DNA of 64,000 nucleotides from the NCBI GenBank assembly GCA_002900995.3, contig PJEW03000014.1, positions 347,214 to 411,213 of the forward strand, given 5' to 3'. Within the stretch, counting starts at the first letter, position 1. Each line of letters begins with the position of its first letter. Shown here piece after piece: positions 22,137-34,022 of this stretch. The notes under the pieces were generated by a model. It was not told the origin of the DNA, did no database searches, and saw only the letters and a program-made list of their open reading frames with translations. This stretch comes from Ganoderma boninense. Lineage: Eukaryota > Basidiomycota > Agaricomycetes > Polyporales > Polyporaceae. The position numbers and the translations under genes were made by a program.

Positions 22137-23690
22137 ATGGCAACGGGTTCCCGTTTTTCGGTGTTAAACCCACACGATTTAGGCGATAGGCCTAGCACGC
22201 CCTCCAATGCATCCACAGCCGAGGAGGAAGAGACCCCCCGTCCGCCGTCCCAGTTGCCAACCCGTCCGTCCTCACCCACCCCCACTCTTGGGGCCTTACA
22301 AAGCCCGGCAGTATGGCAGTTTCAGGGTGTGGAGTACGCGACACTTGAGGAAGCTGCACAAGCGGCAGGCGCACACTTCGGCATCCAGGATCAATACATC
22401 AGTTACATTATGGCAGTCGTTAACGACATGACACGGAAAATGGTCTCGGAAGCATACAACCAGCTTGGCAACAAAATGTACGAACACCGCAACCAGGAAG
22501 CCGCTGAACTCCACAGGCTCAGGGTCCTCCTGAACAAGAAGGTTAGCAGTGTGACGTACACGGACGACATGGACGACCTCCGCTCTCAATGCAAGGATTT
22601 AGAGGACGAGAACGAGAAACTGAAGGCTGAACTGGTTGTCCTCAAGGCAGATGGAGACGTCCTTAATCAAAACCATGGAACTCTCGTCAATGTTATCAAG
22701 CAGCTCCAAGCACAAGTTAACTCGCTGGCCTCTTACCCCACTGGTACACGCTCTCAAGGTACACCCACACACGCCCCCAGTCGACCCAAGATCGCGGACC
22801 CACCAAAGTTTAAAGGCAAGACGCCGGACCTGACAGTCGAACAATGGTTCCAAAAGCTCGGTATTTGGTTTAGGTACCAGAACATCACATCAGAGGACGA
22901 CAAGATCACCACGGCGCTACTGTTTTTAGAAGGAGGAGCTCAGTCCTACATGGATGACTACGCCCAGAAAGCGGCTGAAGGAGTCCCACTCGGTACATGG
23001 AACAACTTTGTGAACCGACTCCGGAGTGGATACCGAGAGCTGGCCCCTGAAAAGTCAGCCCAACAGTCACTAGAGGAACATTGCAGGAAGTCACACGCAT
23101 CACTGGCCCTGTTTGCGGAAAACTTCCGCCGTTTTGCTATCAAATCTGGCTACTCCGATGTGGAACTTATCCGACGGATCGAGTCTCAGTGCAAGGGAGA
23201 CCTGTTTACAACTATGACCACCCATCGCTCCTTGTCACCGCTCACAGTTCCGGACCAGTGGGAAGACTTCTTAGACTGGGTACTAGGGATCGAGATGAAC
23301 TACCGAGGAGTCCGTCAGCCAACGTCGTCAAGGCCTGCCCGAGATCCAAATGCCATGGACATCGACACTGTACGCAAACCGGAAAAGCTCTCCAAGGAGC
23401 AGGAGGAATGGCTCGCCAAGAAGCTCTGTTTCCGCTGTGGTCGGCATCCCTTCAAGACTGGTGTCAAGTGTCGAAACCCGGTATACAAAGGGTACTACGA
23501 GCTCCCGGACATGACAAAGGCAAAAGGCACTCGAGTACGCGCTATGGGCGAAGACAGTCAAGATCAAGACCGAATGGAGTTTGTCATCAATGCGCTCAAG
23601 GAGTTTGAGAAGAAGAACAAGGCCCCGGAGCAGGAGACTACCACGTGGATCGTCGAGGTTGACGAGCAGGATTTTCTCCAGTGGATGTAA
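22137..23690 (+). CDS. Gypsy Gag polyprotein
   Basis: 517 codons from the ATG at 22137. The order is a Ser/Pro/Glu-rich N-terminus, a predicted coiled coil (residues about 130-200, with DLEDENEKLKAEL), the retrotransposon gag/capsid domain (residues about 225-400, with PPKFKGKTPDLTVEQWFQ), and a short Cys/His segment CFRCGRHPFKTGVKC near residue 435 standing in for a zinc knuckle. Gag packages element RNA into virus-like particles in the cytoplasm. The frame is intact. The following pol frame is shifted by -1 and overlaps the gag end by at most 28 nt (23663-23690); no canonical X-XXY-YYZ slippery heptamer is seen there. Confidence 0.85.
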   Translation: MATGSRFSVLNPHDLGDRPSTPSNASTAEEEETPRPPSQLPTRPSSPTPTLGALQSPAVWQFQGVEYATLEEAAQAAGAHFGIQDQYISYIMAVVNDMTRKMVSEAYNQLGNKMYEHRNQEAAELHRLRVLLNKKVSSVTYTDDMDDLRSQCKDLEDENEKLKAELVVLKADGDVLNQNHGTLVNVIKQLQAQVNSLASYPTGTRSQGTPTHAPSRPKIADPPKFKGKTPDLTVEQWFQKLGIWFRYQNITSEDDKITTALLFLEGGAQSYMDDYAQKAAEGVPLGTWNNFVNRLRSGYRELAPEKSAQQSLEEHCRKSHASLALFAENFRRFAIKSGYSDVELIRRIESQCKGDLFTTMTTHRSLSPLTVPDQWEDFLDWVLGIEMNYRGVRQPTSSRPARDPNAMDIDTVRKPEKLSKEQEEWLAKKLCFRCGRHPFKTGVKCRNPVYKGYYELPDMTKAKGTRVRAMGEDSQDQDRMEFVINALKEFEKKNKAPEQETTTWIVEVDEQDFLQWM

Positions 23691-26600
23691 CGAAGTCTGG
23701 TCGTAACATCCGGTCTATATGTAGTAGTAGCGTAAGCCACTTAGAGGAGTCTTTTGTACCTAGATCACGTTATATATACCTTGCCTCATCTCGCAGGCAA
23801 AAGCAATCGTTAGATCTAGGACTTACCCTCAAGCAAGGCAAACATGAAATCCAGACAGAAGCCCTAGTAGACTGTGGAGCCTACTCTAGTTTTGCACACT
23901 ATCGGTTTGTTCAGGAACATGGTTTAGAATTGCGGCGGCTTTCCAGGGACATACGAGTATTCAACGCAGATGCAACGGAAAACAAGAAGGGCCTCATCAC
24001 CCACTACACACGATGCATGGTCACCATTGGGAAACACACCAGTTGGCAGTCATTCTTGGTTACCGACATTGGGAACCGAGACCTCATCATTGGGATGACC
24101 TTCTTAAGAGAGCACAACCCCGAAATCGATTGGAAGAATGGACAAGTCAACTTCACACGATGCCCAGCTGCGTGCCATCCCAAGGAACTGCTGACACAGG
24201 AAGAAGAGGTCCAAGCCATAGACGAGCCCCGGTTAGAGGAGTTTGCACGAGACAGCTACGGTCAGCTCGAACCAGAACCCTGGGACAACACTGACCAGTT
24301 TGTGCACTGGATGAAGTTTTCAGATGACCCTGATGCCAGGATACTGCGAGCACGTGTCTAAGAGAAGAAGGAAGAAACGCTGGGACAACAAGATAAGGGA
24401 TACTGGTCTAGTCATGTCCCCACACATTACCACCAGTATGGTGATGTCTTCTCTAAGACAGCGTCAGAACGGATGCCAACACGCAAGCCCTACGACCATC
24501 CAATCGAGTTAGCAGAAGGTGCAACATTGCCTAAGCCGGCCAAGCTTTACCCATTAAACCCCCAGGAACGAAACTCGCTGGATGGTTGGATCGATGAACA
24601 GGAAAGCAAGGGATACATCCGACATTCCAAGAGCCCTGCTGCAGCACCAGTTTTCTTTGTCAAGAAGAAGGACGGGAGTTTACGGCTAGTACAGGACTAT
24701 CGTGCCCTCAATGCCGCTACCAAGAAGGACAAGTTTCCCATACCACGGATACCGGACTTGATCGACCGACTCTCTCAGTCGTCAATCTTCACCTCCTTAG
24801 ACCTGAGATGGGGATACAACAATGTCCGAATACGGGAGGGTGACGAAGAGAAAGCAGCATTTATCACCCACCGAGGACTGTACGAGCCAACGGTCATGAC
24901 ATTCGGCCTCTGTAATGCACCAAGCACCTTCCAGGCTATGATAAACGAAGTACTCAAGGAGGAAATTGCTACAGGACACGTGGTAGTCTACATCGATGAC
25001 ATCCTCATCTTTACGGATGACCTCACACTACACCGGCAGCTCACAGAACGAGTACTACAAAAGCTACGAGCTAACGACCTCTTTGTCAAGCCAGAAAAGT
25101 GCAAGTTTGAGCAGCCATCAGTCGAGTTCCTAGGCCTGATTATCTCCAAGGATTCGATCACAATGGATCCTGCAAAGGTCGAAGGTGTTAAGAACTGGCC
25201 AACTCCAACCAAGGTCAAGCATGTCCAGGCATTTTTAGGTCTGGCCAACTTCTACCGGCGGTTTGTCAAGGACTTCTCCAAGATTGCCCGTCCGTTAACT
25301 GTCCTAACGTGCAAATGACTCGCCATGGCAATGGGAAGAAGCACAAGAACAAGCATTCCAGGCCCTCAAAACCGCGTTTACAACAGCTCCAATCTTGAGA
25401 ATCCCTAGTGACACTGCACCGTTCCGGCTAGAGACCGACTCGTCTGACTTCGCAACTGGAGCAGTGTTAGAACAGCTTGGAGAAGACAACCTCTGGCACC
25501 CTGTTGCGTTCTACTCTAAGTCATTAAATGAACATGAACGCAACTACGAGATATATGACAAGGAGCTACTGGCAATCATACGAGCGTTAGAGGAATACCG
25601 TCACTACTTGGAAGGACACCCAATCCCTGTTGAAATCTGGTCTGATCACCTCAACCTTACCTACTTCCGACAGGCTCAGAAGCTCACTCGACGACAAGCT
25701 CGCTGGAGCCTTTTCCTTTCACGGTTCAACTTCAACCTGCGACACCGCCCCGGAAAAACCATGCTTCGTGCAGACCCTCTGTCCAGGAGGCCAGATCATG
25801 AAGAGGGGGTAAGCAGTGACAACGCTGGCCAAACCCTTTTGAAACCGGAGTTTTTTGCGATCAAAGCAATACAGCCAGGGCACGCCTCAGAGGTTGACGA
25901 TGAACACCTATTGGAAAAAATCAAAAAGGCACTGGAAGATGACACAATGACTAAGGATTATAGGTCACTGCTCAACAGCGGCCCCCGGGAGTTTGGAAAG
26001 GCGCTACAGGAATGGAACTTCGAGAATGGCTTGCTCCTCCAGAGAGGCAAAGTTTATGTACCAAAGGATAGACAACTGCGACTTGACCTGCTAAAGCTCC
26101 ACCACGACACACTACTTGCCGGACACCCAGGCCGATGGAAGACTCAGGAGCTCATCACTCGCAACTACTGGTGGCCAGGAATCACAATCGATGTCAAGAA
26201 GTATGTCAAAGGCTGTGACACATGCCAACGAAACAAAGCATCACGGGTTCCCCCATACGGCCTCTTGCAGCCGAACGAAGTCCCAGCAGGTCCATGGGAA
26301 GTGTGGAGCATAGACCTCATCACCCAACTTCCTGAGTCCTACGACAAGCATGGCAACACATACACAGCAATTGCCGTGGTAGTAGATCAGCTAACAAAAC
26401 GGTCTCACTTCTTTGCATGCGATGACCACTTCTCAGCCTCGGATGCTGCTGAGCTCGTATATGAACACATCCTGAAGCTACATGGCCTTCCACAGGCAAG
26501 TCATCTCAGATAGGGGAACACAGTTTGCGAGCACACTCTTCAAGGAGTTTTGCAAGAAGCTGGGAATCCGGGCATCAATGTCAACAGCATACCACCCTCA

Positions 26601-27465
26601 GACAGATGGACAGACAGAACGGGTCAACCAGTCATTGGAACAATACTTGCGGATATTCACCGAACACCGACCCAACGACTGGGCCACCCTCCTCGCCTCA
26701 GCAGAGTTCTCGTACAACAACATGGCACACGAGTCTACCGGCCTGTCCCCCTTCTTTGTTGAGTATGGCTACAACCCCAAGATGGCTCCGGACGTACAAG
26801 GAGAGCTGGGCTTCCCAACTCTTGAAGAAATCTTCCAAAACCGCACGGAAGCCCGAGAACAGGCACAAGCCTCTCTGGCTTTGGCCGCTGAATGGATGAA
26901 GTGGTACTACGACCAGTACAAGAGCCAGGTGCCATTCAAGGTTGGGGACAAAGTACTACTCAAAGGAAAGGATCTCAAGATCAAGCAGTCAGCAGCCAAG
27001 TTGTCAGCCAAGAACTTTGGCCCCTACGAGATCGTCGAGCAAGTAGGACCTGCGGACTTCAAACTCCAGTTGCCTCCACAGAACAAGGTCCATCCAGTTT
27101 TCCATGCCTCAAAGCTTATTCCCTACCACGAGGACGAGATCGGTGACCGAAACCCAACCAAACCCGATCCTATCGAAGTAGAAGGCCATGACGAGTTTGA
27201 AGTTGAAAAGATACTCGACTCGAAGACCTACTATGGATATGTCCAGTACTTGGTGAAGTGGGTAGGATACGATGTTAGCGAAGCCACCTGGGAGCCAGTA
27301 CGGAATGTCAAACATTGCAAGGACCTGTTGGACGAGTTCTATGTCGCACACCCGGAGGCCGCACAGCCTATCTCACTCACAAACCCGCACCCAGTCCAGA
27401 GGCAGTTTAACCGGCATGTTTGGCTTGAACGTTTCGCTGGAGCTCAAGTCTTGAAGAGGGGGTAG
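23663..27465 (+). pseudogene. Gypsy Pol: protease, RT, RNase H, integrase, chromodomain
   Basis: An aspartic protease comes first (ALVDCGAYSSF, with DCG in place of DSG, about 23861-23893; IIGMTFLREH). A TAA stop follows at 24359-24361, with coding continuing in frame. The reverse transcriptase has the active site VVVYIDDILIF (about 24990) and ends in a frameshift near 25312. RNase H follows (LETDSSDFATG, about 25430), then the integrase zinc-binding H-H-C-C region (about 26100-26230) and the DDE core: Asp in WSIDLITQLP, Asp in ISDRGTQF, Glu in TDGQTERVNQ. A second frameshift lies near 26490, between LHGLP and QVISDRG. A chromodomain (FEVEKILDSK to WVGYDVSEATWEP, about 27190-27340) follows; in chromoviruses it directs integration to marked chromatin. 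It ends with TAG at 27463, inside the polypurine tract. Confidence 0.9.
27452..27465 (+). promoter_or_regulatory. Gypsy polypurine tract
   Basis: TGAAGAGGGGGTAG lies directly before the 3' LTR and is the expected primer site for plus-strand DNA synthesis. Confidence 0.75.
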
Positions 27466-27901
27466 TGTCACGGTTTTTCGCGCCACACTTAGTCTGGCAT
27501 CTTATCAGGACAAGTTATCTCTCGGTTCATCTTATCTTTTCCTTTATCTTATCTCCCTTTCTCTTATCTCATCTCTCCCTCTTATCTTATCTCTTTCCCT
27601 ATCTTATCTGCTTCTTAGATCATTTTCTCACCTGCGACAGGTCCCGGGACCTGCCCTGAACTGATGGTCTGTGCACCGTTCCCATGTAATATATAAAGGG
27701 CTGTGATGTGGGATCAAGAACCTCAGATTCTGTCTTCTGTTCTTCCCTCCCTTCCACTGTAGGCAGCCTAACAGCCCCTGCCCCTCTGCGCCTTCTAGTC
27801 TAGGCAATCCATCCTCTTCCCTTCTGTTGCCACTCCCTGTGTGCCCCATCAGTGAGCCCCTTTGTTTGTTTGTTTGGTGGCGCAGTCGATAGGCTGTGAC
27901 A
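27466..27901 (+). repeat. Gypsy 3' LTR
   Basis: 436 bp, differing from the 5' LTR by about six transitions. Its last base abuts coding sequence of the hAT transposase gene. Confidence 0.95.
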
Positions 27902-30900
27902 GGTGCTCGACGAGCAGAGTGGCGAAGAAGCCGAAGAAGATCCGGAAAGCAGCGGCGCTGAGCAGGAGAAGGGCAAGGGGAAGGGCAAGGAAAAGTCGAA
28001 GGACAAGGGATTGGGTACCGAAGCTGAACTAGGTGCGCATAGGGCTTTTGACGATAATGTCTGGGAATCAACACGTTAGCATTGTACTAGATGAGTTGAT
28101 GCGCGGGTGGGATGCACCGATTTATGCCTTTTTCGAGGCGCGCCCCAAGATCGAGTTCAAAGATGGCCGTCCGAGCCACGTGTTCAAGTGTGCAAAGGAA
28201 AACTGCAAGGTGAGGAGTGGCATCCGGCAGTACCTCAATAAGCAAGATGCTACCTCCACGTCGAATCTGCGGCACCATGTCGAGGCGTGCTGGGGTAAGA
28301 CAGCGCTGACGATCGCGCAGGCACTTGGCAATGCAGAGGACGCGCGCGAGCAGCTGTACGACAAGATCTTCCGGGACGCTCCACTTACCGCTCACTTCGA
28401 ACGCAAGAAGGGGGGTCGTGTCATGTACATGCATAGGAATCACACAAAGATTGAAACACGAACGGAAATCGTCAAATGGGTGTGCGAGAATGCATGGCCG
28501 TTCCAGATCGTCAAAGATCGCAGGTTCCTTGTCTTGATGAAGACAGGGCGCATGGGCCACTATGTCCTGTCGCCCTCGACCGTCTCGCACGATGTTAAGG
28601 TGGTGTTCGCCCAGACTCTTAACTGAATTGTGCGGATCCTACAGGTGCACGCGCAGTCAGTGATCGACGCGCAGGCTAGCTGATGAATCACACTCACCAA
28701 TAGGATTATGAGGGCAAGCTCACCTTTACGATGGATGCGTGGACCTTGCCGAATCATCGGTCTTTCATCGCGCTGTGCGTTCATCTTGAGCACAAGATGC
28801 AGCCACTCTCGCTGGTGCTCGACGTCGTCGAGCTCCCCAAGTCGCACACTGGAGTGCATCTCGCGGAGGTGTTCGCCGAGATCCTGGAAGAATTTGATAT
28901 TAGCAACAAGGTTTGTCAAGAGACCGCGCATTAAACTCTGTACTCACCAAGACAAAATCCAGGGACCTCACGTGACATGTGACAATGCTACAAACAACAA
29001 CACGATGGTCACGCACCTCGTCGAGCTCCTCCCGGAGTTTGACGGAAAACGCTCGCGCGTGCGTTGTTTCCTCCATGTCTTGAGCCTGGTTGTGAAGGCG
29101 CTGGTGAGGGAGTTTGATGCGCGACCAGACAAGGACCGTGCAGAGGTTGACAAGGTGGAAAAAGAGTTGGCTGACTTGGCCGCTGACTTGGAGGAGTTCG
29201 AGAAGGAGCATGAGAAGAAGCGCGATTTGCACAAGCGAGCCCAGTCTGCGGATAACAACGAAGAGGATGAGGAGGACGGGGAAGATGGGGACGATGGGGA
29301 CGATGAGGTCGATCCCTTGGAGGACTTGACGGAGGAGGAGCGAAATGCTTTCAAGGAGAACGTCCGGCCAATGAAGCTAGCACTCACGAAGGTCAGTTCC
29401 CTGCGTACTCCTAACTGTCTCGCCGTGTACATATGAAACATTACTCACCACGTTTTGATACAGATCCGGACGCTCGTGTTCAAAATCATCAACTCCAGCA
29501 CCCGTCTCCTGCCGGCTTGGAAGGCGGTGTGCGAGGAGAAGGGGCTTGCGGTCCGCCTGCTTCCCCGAGATGTCTGGACGAGGTGGAATTCTACATTTGA
29601 TATGCTGAATTCTATCAGGTATTGGGAGGTGGTCGACGAGATGACGATGAGGCCAGTCCATGGGCTCAGAGCCTACAAGTTGAGTAGAGAGGCTTGGAAG
29701 GGGCTGCGGCAGCTGCAGCAAGTTCTTAAGGTTTGTGTGGCACACGAACTTTAACCATAAACCTTACTGACAAACCTTGTTCTGCCACCCACTTCGCACT
29801 GGTGCCCACCTTGTGACTCTGGCTCACACTGCTGGGTGCTTGCATCCGTGACTCTCATCACGCCAGTCTCTCTGTCCTGGGCACCGGGCCCCTGGCCCTT
29901 CGCGACTCTGGTAACACTGGCTACACTGCTCACACACGCCCATCCCTCACACCGCTCTCTCCGTCCTAGACACCCCACCTCTGTTCCCCACTCCTCCTTC
30001 TATTTCCTGCCTCGCTGCACTGCCCCCAGGTCTTCAAGAGCGCGACGTTATCGTTCTCTTGCGTGGGCACGCCCAACCTTGCCCGTGTCATCCCGGTCAT
30101 GGACCACGTCGAGGAGAAACTGACCGAGGTGACCCACGGTGACCACTACGAGGACGCGATCAAGGTGGCCTGTACGCTGGCAAAGAAGATACTCAACAAA
30201 TATTATTCCTTGACTGATGCGTCAGATACGTACCGCATTGCCATGAGTAAGTGTGCCGTTCACTACTAGGAAGTCCGCGCTTTGTCATTAACGCTCTTCG
30301 CAGTCCTTCATCAGAGATACAAGCTCGAGTACTTCAAGAAGCTCAAGTGGCTGGCGAAATGGCAACGCACAGCACGCACACTTGTTGAAGCCGAGTACGC
30401 CAACCATTACACTGGTCGGTTTGATGGGTTGGAGGCTGTGGGCGACGGCTCCCGCAAGAGCACCCCTCTTGATGGCGACGATTTGCCCAAGCACACGGAC
30501 GACGAGGGAGCCTGGGAGGACAAGGTGTCTTCGGACGAAGAGTCTGACGTGAGTAACGCATGTCTTATCTTTCCGCACGCAACAAGTGCACGCTCAAGGC
30601 ACCGCCATCCTACAGCATTGCGACCTTTTTGATGTCCTCGATGAGCAAGATGGTGCGGCACTTGAGGACGACATAGGCGACGAGCTGCAACACTACCTTC
30701 ATGCCCCGTCGACAAGATCAGCGACGTGATCCGCTGGCGGAAACACCGGCGCAACATCTATCCCAACCTCTCACGAATGGCGCTCGATTATTTGATTATC
30801 CCCGGTGAGTCCCTATTGTTTACCACTGCCAGTGTATCCTCGCTTGTACGCTGCACGAGCACAACTGATTCTTTTGTCCATCAGCAACCTCAGTCGATGT

Positions 30901-31093
30901 TGAGCGGCTCTTCAGCCATAGACGTCTTATCCTCTCGCACGTTCGCAACCACCTCAGTGCACAGACGACACGCGCTATTTTGTGTGTCGGAGCATGGAGC
31001 CTGCTTGAGCTCATCAAGGCGGAAGACGCACGCAAGGTTTCAGAGCTCAAAGACATTGACGGGGACAAGGACATTGAGTTGGAGTGGGGCTAG
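27902..31093 (+). pseudogene. hAT-family transposase, nine exons, 5'-truncated
   Basis: Exons are 27902-28032, 28091-28644, 28704-28910, 28963-29391, 29464-29730, 30030-30246, 30304-30548, 30616-30804 and 30885-31093; phases agree at each junction checked. Exon 1 is an acidic/Lys-rich leader cut by the gypsy LTR. Exon 2 has a BED-type zinc finger (CAKENC then HHVEAC, about 28189-28291). The RNase H-like core follows: TMDAWT (first Asp, about 28723), GPHVTCDNATNN (second Asp, about 28983), RCFLHVLSLV, and RDVWTRWNSTFDML. The last exon carries the hAT C-terminal dimerisation motif SVDVERLFSHRR. An acidic insert (EEDEEDGEDGDDGDDEVD) sits in exon 4. Defects are TGA at 28624-28626, a frameshift near 30703 and the missing start. 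It would catalyse cut-and-paste transposition in the nucleus. Confidence 0.85.
29731..30029 (+). other. Unusually long intron of the hAT gene
   Basis: 299 nt between a GTTTGT donor and a CCCCCAG acceptor, while the other introns of this gene are 46-81 nt. It is filled with degenerate CACTGGC/GTGACTCT-type short repeats and looks like an expanded or inserted sequence. Confidence 0.6.
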
Positions 31094-31467
31094 GATAGGA
31101 TCCACGCAAGGGAGTAGTCACAAGACCGTCAAGACGTAGACTTAGTGTGTACTCATTAGTAGACTCTTAAAGTCACTCTTTGCATCCATGCTGGGGCCGT
31201 GTTCCGTGTTCGTGTCACATTGGTCACTCAGTTCTATTGCGCATCCGACATCACACCATGTTTCTGACTCTCAAGTATATGTTAGTTAATTGTATATCAC
31301 AATATATTGTGCATGAACCCGCGGGTACCTGTCTAAATACCCTTGACCCTCCAAACCCTCTACCCCCAGCTCAATACACCCTTACCCCCATATACCCGGG
31401 GGTACAAGGGTAGGGGTATGGAGGGTAAGGGTAGGGGGTGTCGACCGAGACACCCAGGGGTTACCCC
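31094..31467. other. Probable 3' terminal region of the hAT element
   Basis: No gene. At 31342-31440 a C-rich stretch (CTACCCCCAGC, CACCCTTACCCCC) turns into a G-rich stretch (AAGGGTAGGGGTATGG, GGGTAAGGGTAGGGG), forming an imperfect inverted repeat around CCCGGG at about 31398. Such CCCTAC-type subterminal repeats suit a hAT end, but no 8 bp target duplication can be paired because the left end is missing. Confidence 0.4.
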
Positions 31468-31470
31468 CCG

Positions 31471-34022
31471 CTATTCCCTACTGGCTCCAGCCGGCGCAGA
31501 CCTGATCACCACCTCCGGAATCGGCAACACCTTCAGGCCATGTGCCATAGGCTTACGGGCTGCGAGAGCAGGTGCAGTATTCGCCTCCGTTACAGGGCGC
31601 GTAGTGGCACTTGGACCTTCTTCTAAAGCTCCCAGTGCTCCTGCGACATCTGCATCCTCTTCTTCATCTTCAGATAAATCCTCGGCCCCTACCGCGGCGA
31701 TGGCATCAGTGAAGTCTTCGGGGTTGGCTGCCTGGCAACGCCGAAGGTACGCATCGTCAACATCCTCGTAGGTGTCGTTAATGTCTGTGCTCTCTTCATC
31801 GTCTTCCTCATCGGCGCCCGAAAACTCTGCTTCAGGTTCTTCATCGCTGCTGACTGCAGTGGTCTTCCTGGTGCTGTGATGTCTACCGCGGCCCCCCGAT
31901 GGCTTACCCTTCACCTCACCTGTTGAGGCTGTTTTGGACTTCTTTCCTGTTCGGCTGTTCTTCTGGCTGTTCTTCTGGCGATTCTTCTGGCAGTTCTTGG
32001 AAGAGTGGGCAGCAGTTGACCCGTCTTCATCTCCGCTCTCGTCCTCCCATTCACTGCTTTCGTCCTGAGAGATATTGATCCATTTGTTTCACTCCTTCTT
32101 CGACAGCCATGACATTGCGGGGCCCAAGTACTTCGCTTCCTGGAAACTGCCTTCCTTGCTAGTACCGGCACGGAAGTGACTGAATTGCCATTGCTTCGGC
32201 GGTCCCGGTAAGGCTGAATGTAGGTCGACCTGTAGGTGATTGGGATCTGAACCTGTAGGTTTGGTCACTTTCAGAGGTCTGATTGGGATCTGTATGAATC
32301 AAATCAACTTTTGACCTACAACCTATAGGTTGTAAAGCTGTAAATCACAGGTCAAATCATTGATTTTGATTTAAATACCAAATATAGTAGTCTTAGAGCT
32401 TCTATTCAAGGTTTTAGGTTGGTATTGAGGGTTATTAGCATAATCTATGCCTAACACATCCTTATAGATACAGTATTAAGCTATATAAAGACATATTACC
32501 TACCAAAACCCTCAATATATATCATTTTTAGCTATTGAAATGTGAATCAACCTGTAGGTGACCTAGATTTAAACCTACAAATCCAAATCACTTTTTCCAA
32601 GATGGCTGATTCTGATTCATAGCACAGGTACCTACAACCTACAGGTCACAACCTACAGGTTTATATACAGGTTCAGGCCAGGTCAACCTGTATAAATCAT
32701 TGACCTACGTTCAGCCTTAGGTCCCAGCAGATTGAACACCTCGGGATCTTCCATTTCCATGATGTGCGAGAAGAATGTTATCAAGGGGGTATTGTGGATA
32801 TGTGATGGGTCAAAAAACTGAAAGCCCTCCAGAAGCATGCCATCCTCAAAGAACTCATCGGGAGTTTGGTTCATCTTTGACCACGGTGGAGCCTGAACGG
32901 CTGTCCCAGAAGCACAAGCTTTTCCTGCGTTAGCCCCATTTCATGATTTCACGAACAATGGCTTACCGTAATGGTCCCGTATATAAAGTTGCAGCACCTC
33001 CCGCATTCAGTTTGGCTTCATCTTCTCGCCGTTCTCAATATTGGTCAGGATTGGGGCACCGTCGGGATGGGTGTCGAACTCAAATGGAATGATGGTGGGG
33101 TGGCCGCGGTCCCAGCTGCTGGTGGGGGCAGCAGGGTGGCCAGAAAGTTCAGGATCCATGAGTGGTAGCATGTGGTCCCAAAACTTAGCCCTCAATCTCA
33201 TGTCCCAGTCTTCAGGGTGGCTCTCCCGGTAAGTAGCGATATCCTCCCCTTCGTCCTTGAGATACTCGGTGACGTCGTAGCTACTCGGCACAATGTTATA
33301 GGGCTACGCCAACAAAACATTTATGAAACTCACCTCATGGCCTTGATTTTCCCATCTTTGTTTTTGAACAGTCCGTAGATCATGATGTTCAGCCCACATT
33401 GCTTGTGGAACATCCCCATGACGTCCTGCATCCATCCGGGTCCACGACGTTGGGCCATGCTGCAATATGGCCGGCCACTATTATGACAATGCAGCGGTAA
33501 ACAAGGAGAAAAAACATACTGCGCCTTCTGCTCATCGCTCGGACCCCTCGCATTCCAGTCTGCCGCCATCGCATCACACCTTGACCTCTCCGCCTTTGAC
33601 AGATGCCTCCACAAACGCTTCCTAGCTGCATTCCAGGCTGCCAATGTATCACCGATGGCTTCCTTGGAGACCTCAGTCTTCTCCTCGCAGCCATAAACCC
33701 ATTGGCCGAAATATTTTCTGCCAACTTCAATAGGCGGTTTTCCTCTTCTTTGTTGTCGTACGGTTGGAAAACCAGGTCCTGATGAGCTACAACACGACCC
33801 CATCAGTAACTTGGTTGTCATGAGGAGAAGGCTTGAGCCTACTCTGCAGTATAGTTCAATGGCGTGGTTGTTGGAGTGGTCCTCTTGTCGAAGTGACATG
33901 ATGTGCTTCGCATATGTCTGGCGCAAGACGGTCTTCTCCAAGGCATTGGCACCGCGGTATATAACAATTAAGGAGTTAAGGTATTTGGCCTCAGCATCAT
34001 TGAAGGCGGGAATGAGAGACAT
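31471..34022 (-). pseudogene. Multi-exon fungal gene of unknown function, split by a MITE
   Basis: On the reverse strand, ATG at 34020-34022 starts MSLIPAFNDAEAKYL. Coding segments follow at about 34022-33790, 33785-33525, 33460-33335, 33300-32967, 32924-32728, 32200-31915 and 31914-31471, separated by short introns (for example 32925-32966). Recognisable parts are an Arg/Lys-rich region with KYFGQWVYG and RSRCDAMAADWNARGPSD, a central GMFHKQCGLNIMIYG, then DEFFEDGMLLEGFQFFDP, and an acidic, Ser-rich tail (EEPEAEFSGADEEDDEEST). Defects are TGA at 33007-33009 (fits CGA), TGA at 32089-32091 (fits TGG) and a 511 bp MITE at 32209-32719. The architecture resembles uncharacterised Agaricomycete protein families linked to transposons. 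No catalytic motif is seen. Confidence 0.6.
32209..32719. mobile_element. TAAGGC MITE copy 1 (511 bp) with 8 bp target duplication
   Basis: The ends are TAAGGCTGAATGTAGG and the inverse CCTACGTTCAGCCTTA. Flanks are GGTCCCGG (32201-32208) and GGTCCCAG (32720-32727), an 8 bp duplication with one mismatch. The ends are filled with ACCTGTAGG/CCTACAGG motifs in both orientations; the interior is AT-rich and non-coding. An 8 bp duplication plus subterminal repeats points to a hAT-type non-autonomous element. It interrupts an exon of the 31471-34022 gene. Confidence 0.85.

Larger units (their letters stand above)
20941..27901 (+). mobile_element. Full-length Ty3/gypsy chromovirus (6.96 kb)
   Basis: Two 436 bp LTRs (20941-21376 and 27466-27901, both TGTCACGG...GCTGTGACA) enclose gag, protease, reverse transcriptase, RNase H, integrase and a chromodomain in the Ty3/gypsy order. 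The LTRs differ at about six positions, all transitions, so insertion is fairly recent. Coding regions carry one nonsense codon and two frameshifts in pol, so the copy is not autonomous now. The bases flanking the two LTRs (CATAG on the left, GGTGC on the right) do not form a target-site duplication. The right flank is the middle of a hAT transposase gene whose upstream part is not found on the left side. Confidence 0.95.

Noticed and set aside
23663..23690. Canonical -1 frameshift site between gag and pol
   Set aside because: The overlap lacks an X-XXY-YYZ heptamer; GGATTTTC is the nearest and does not fit.
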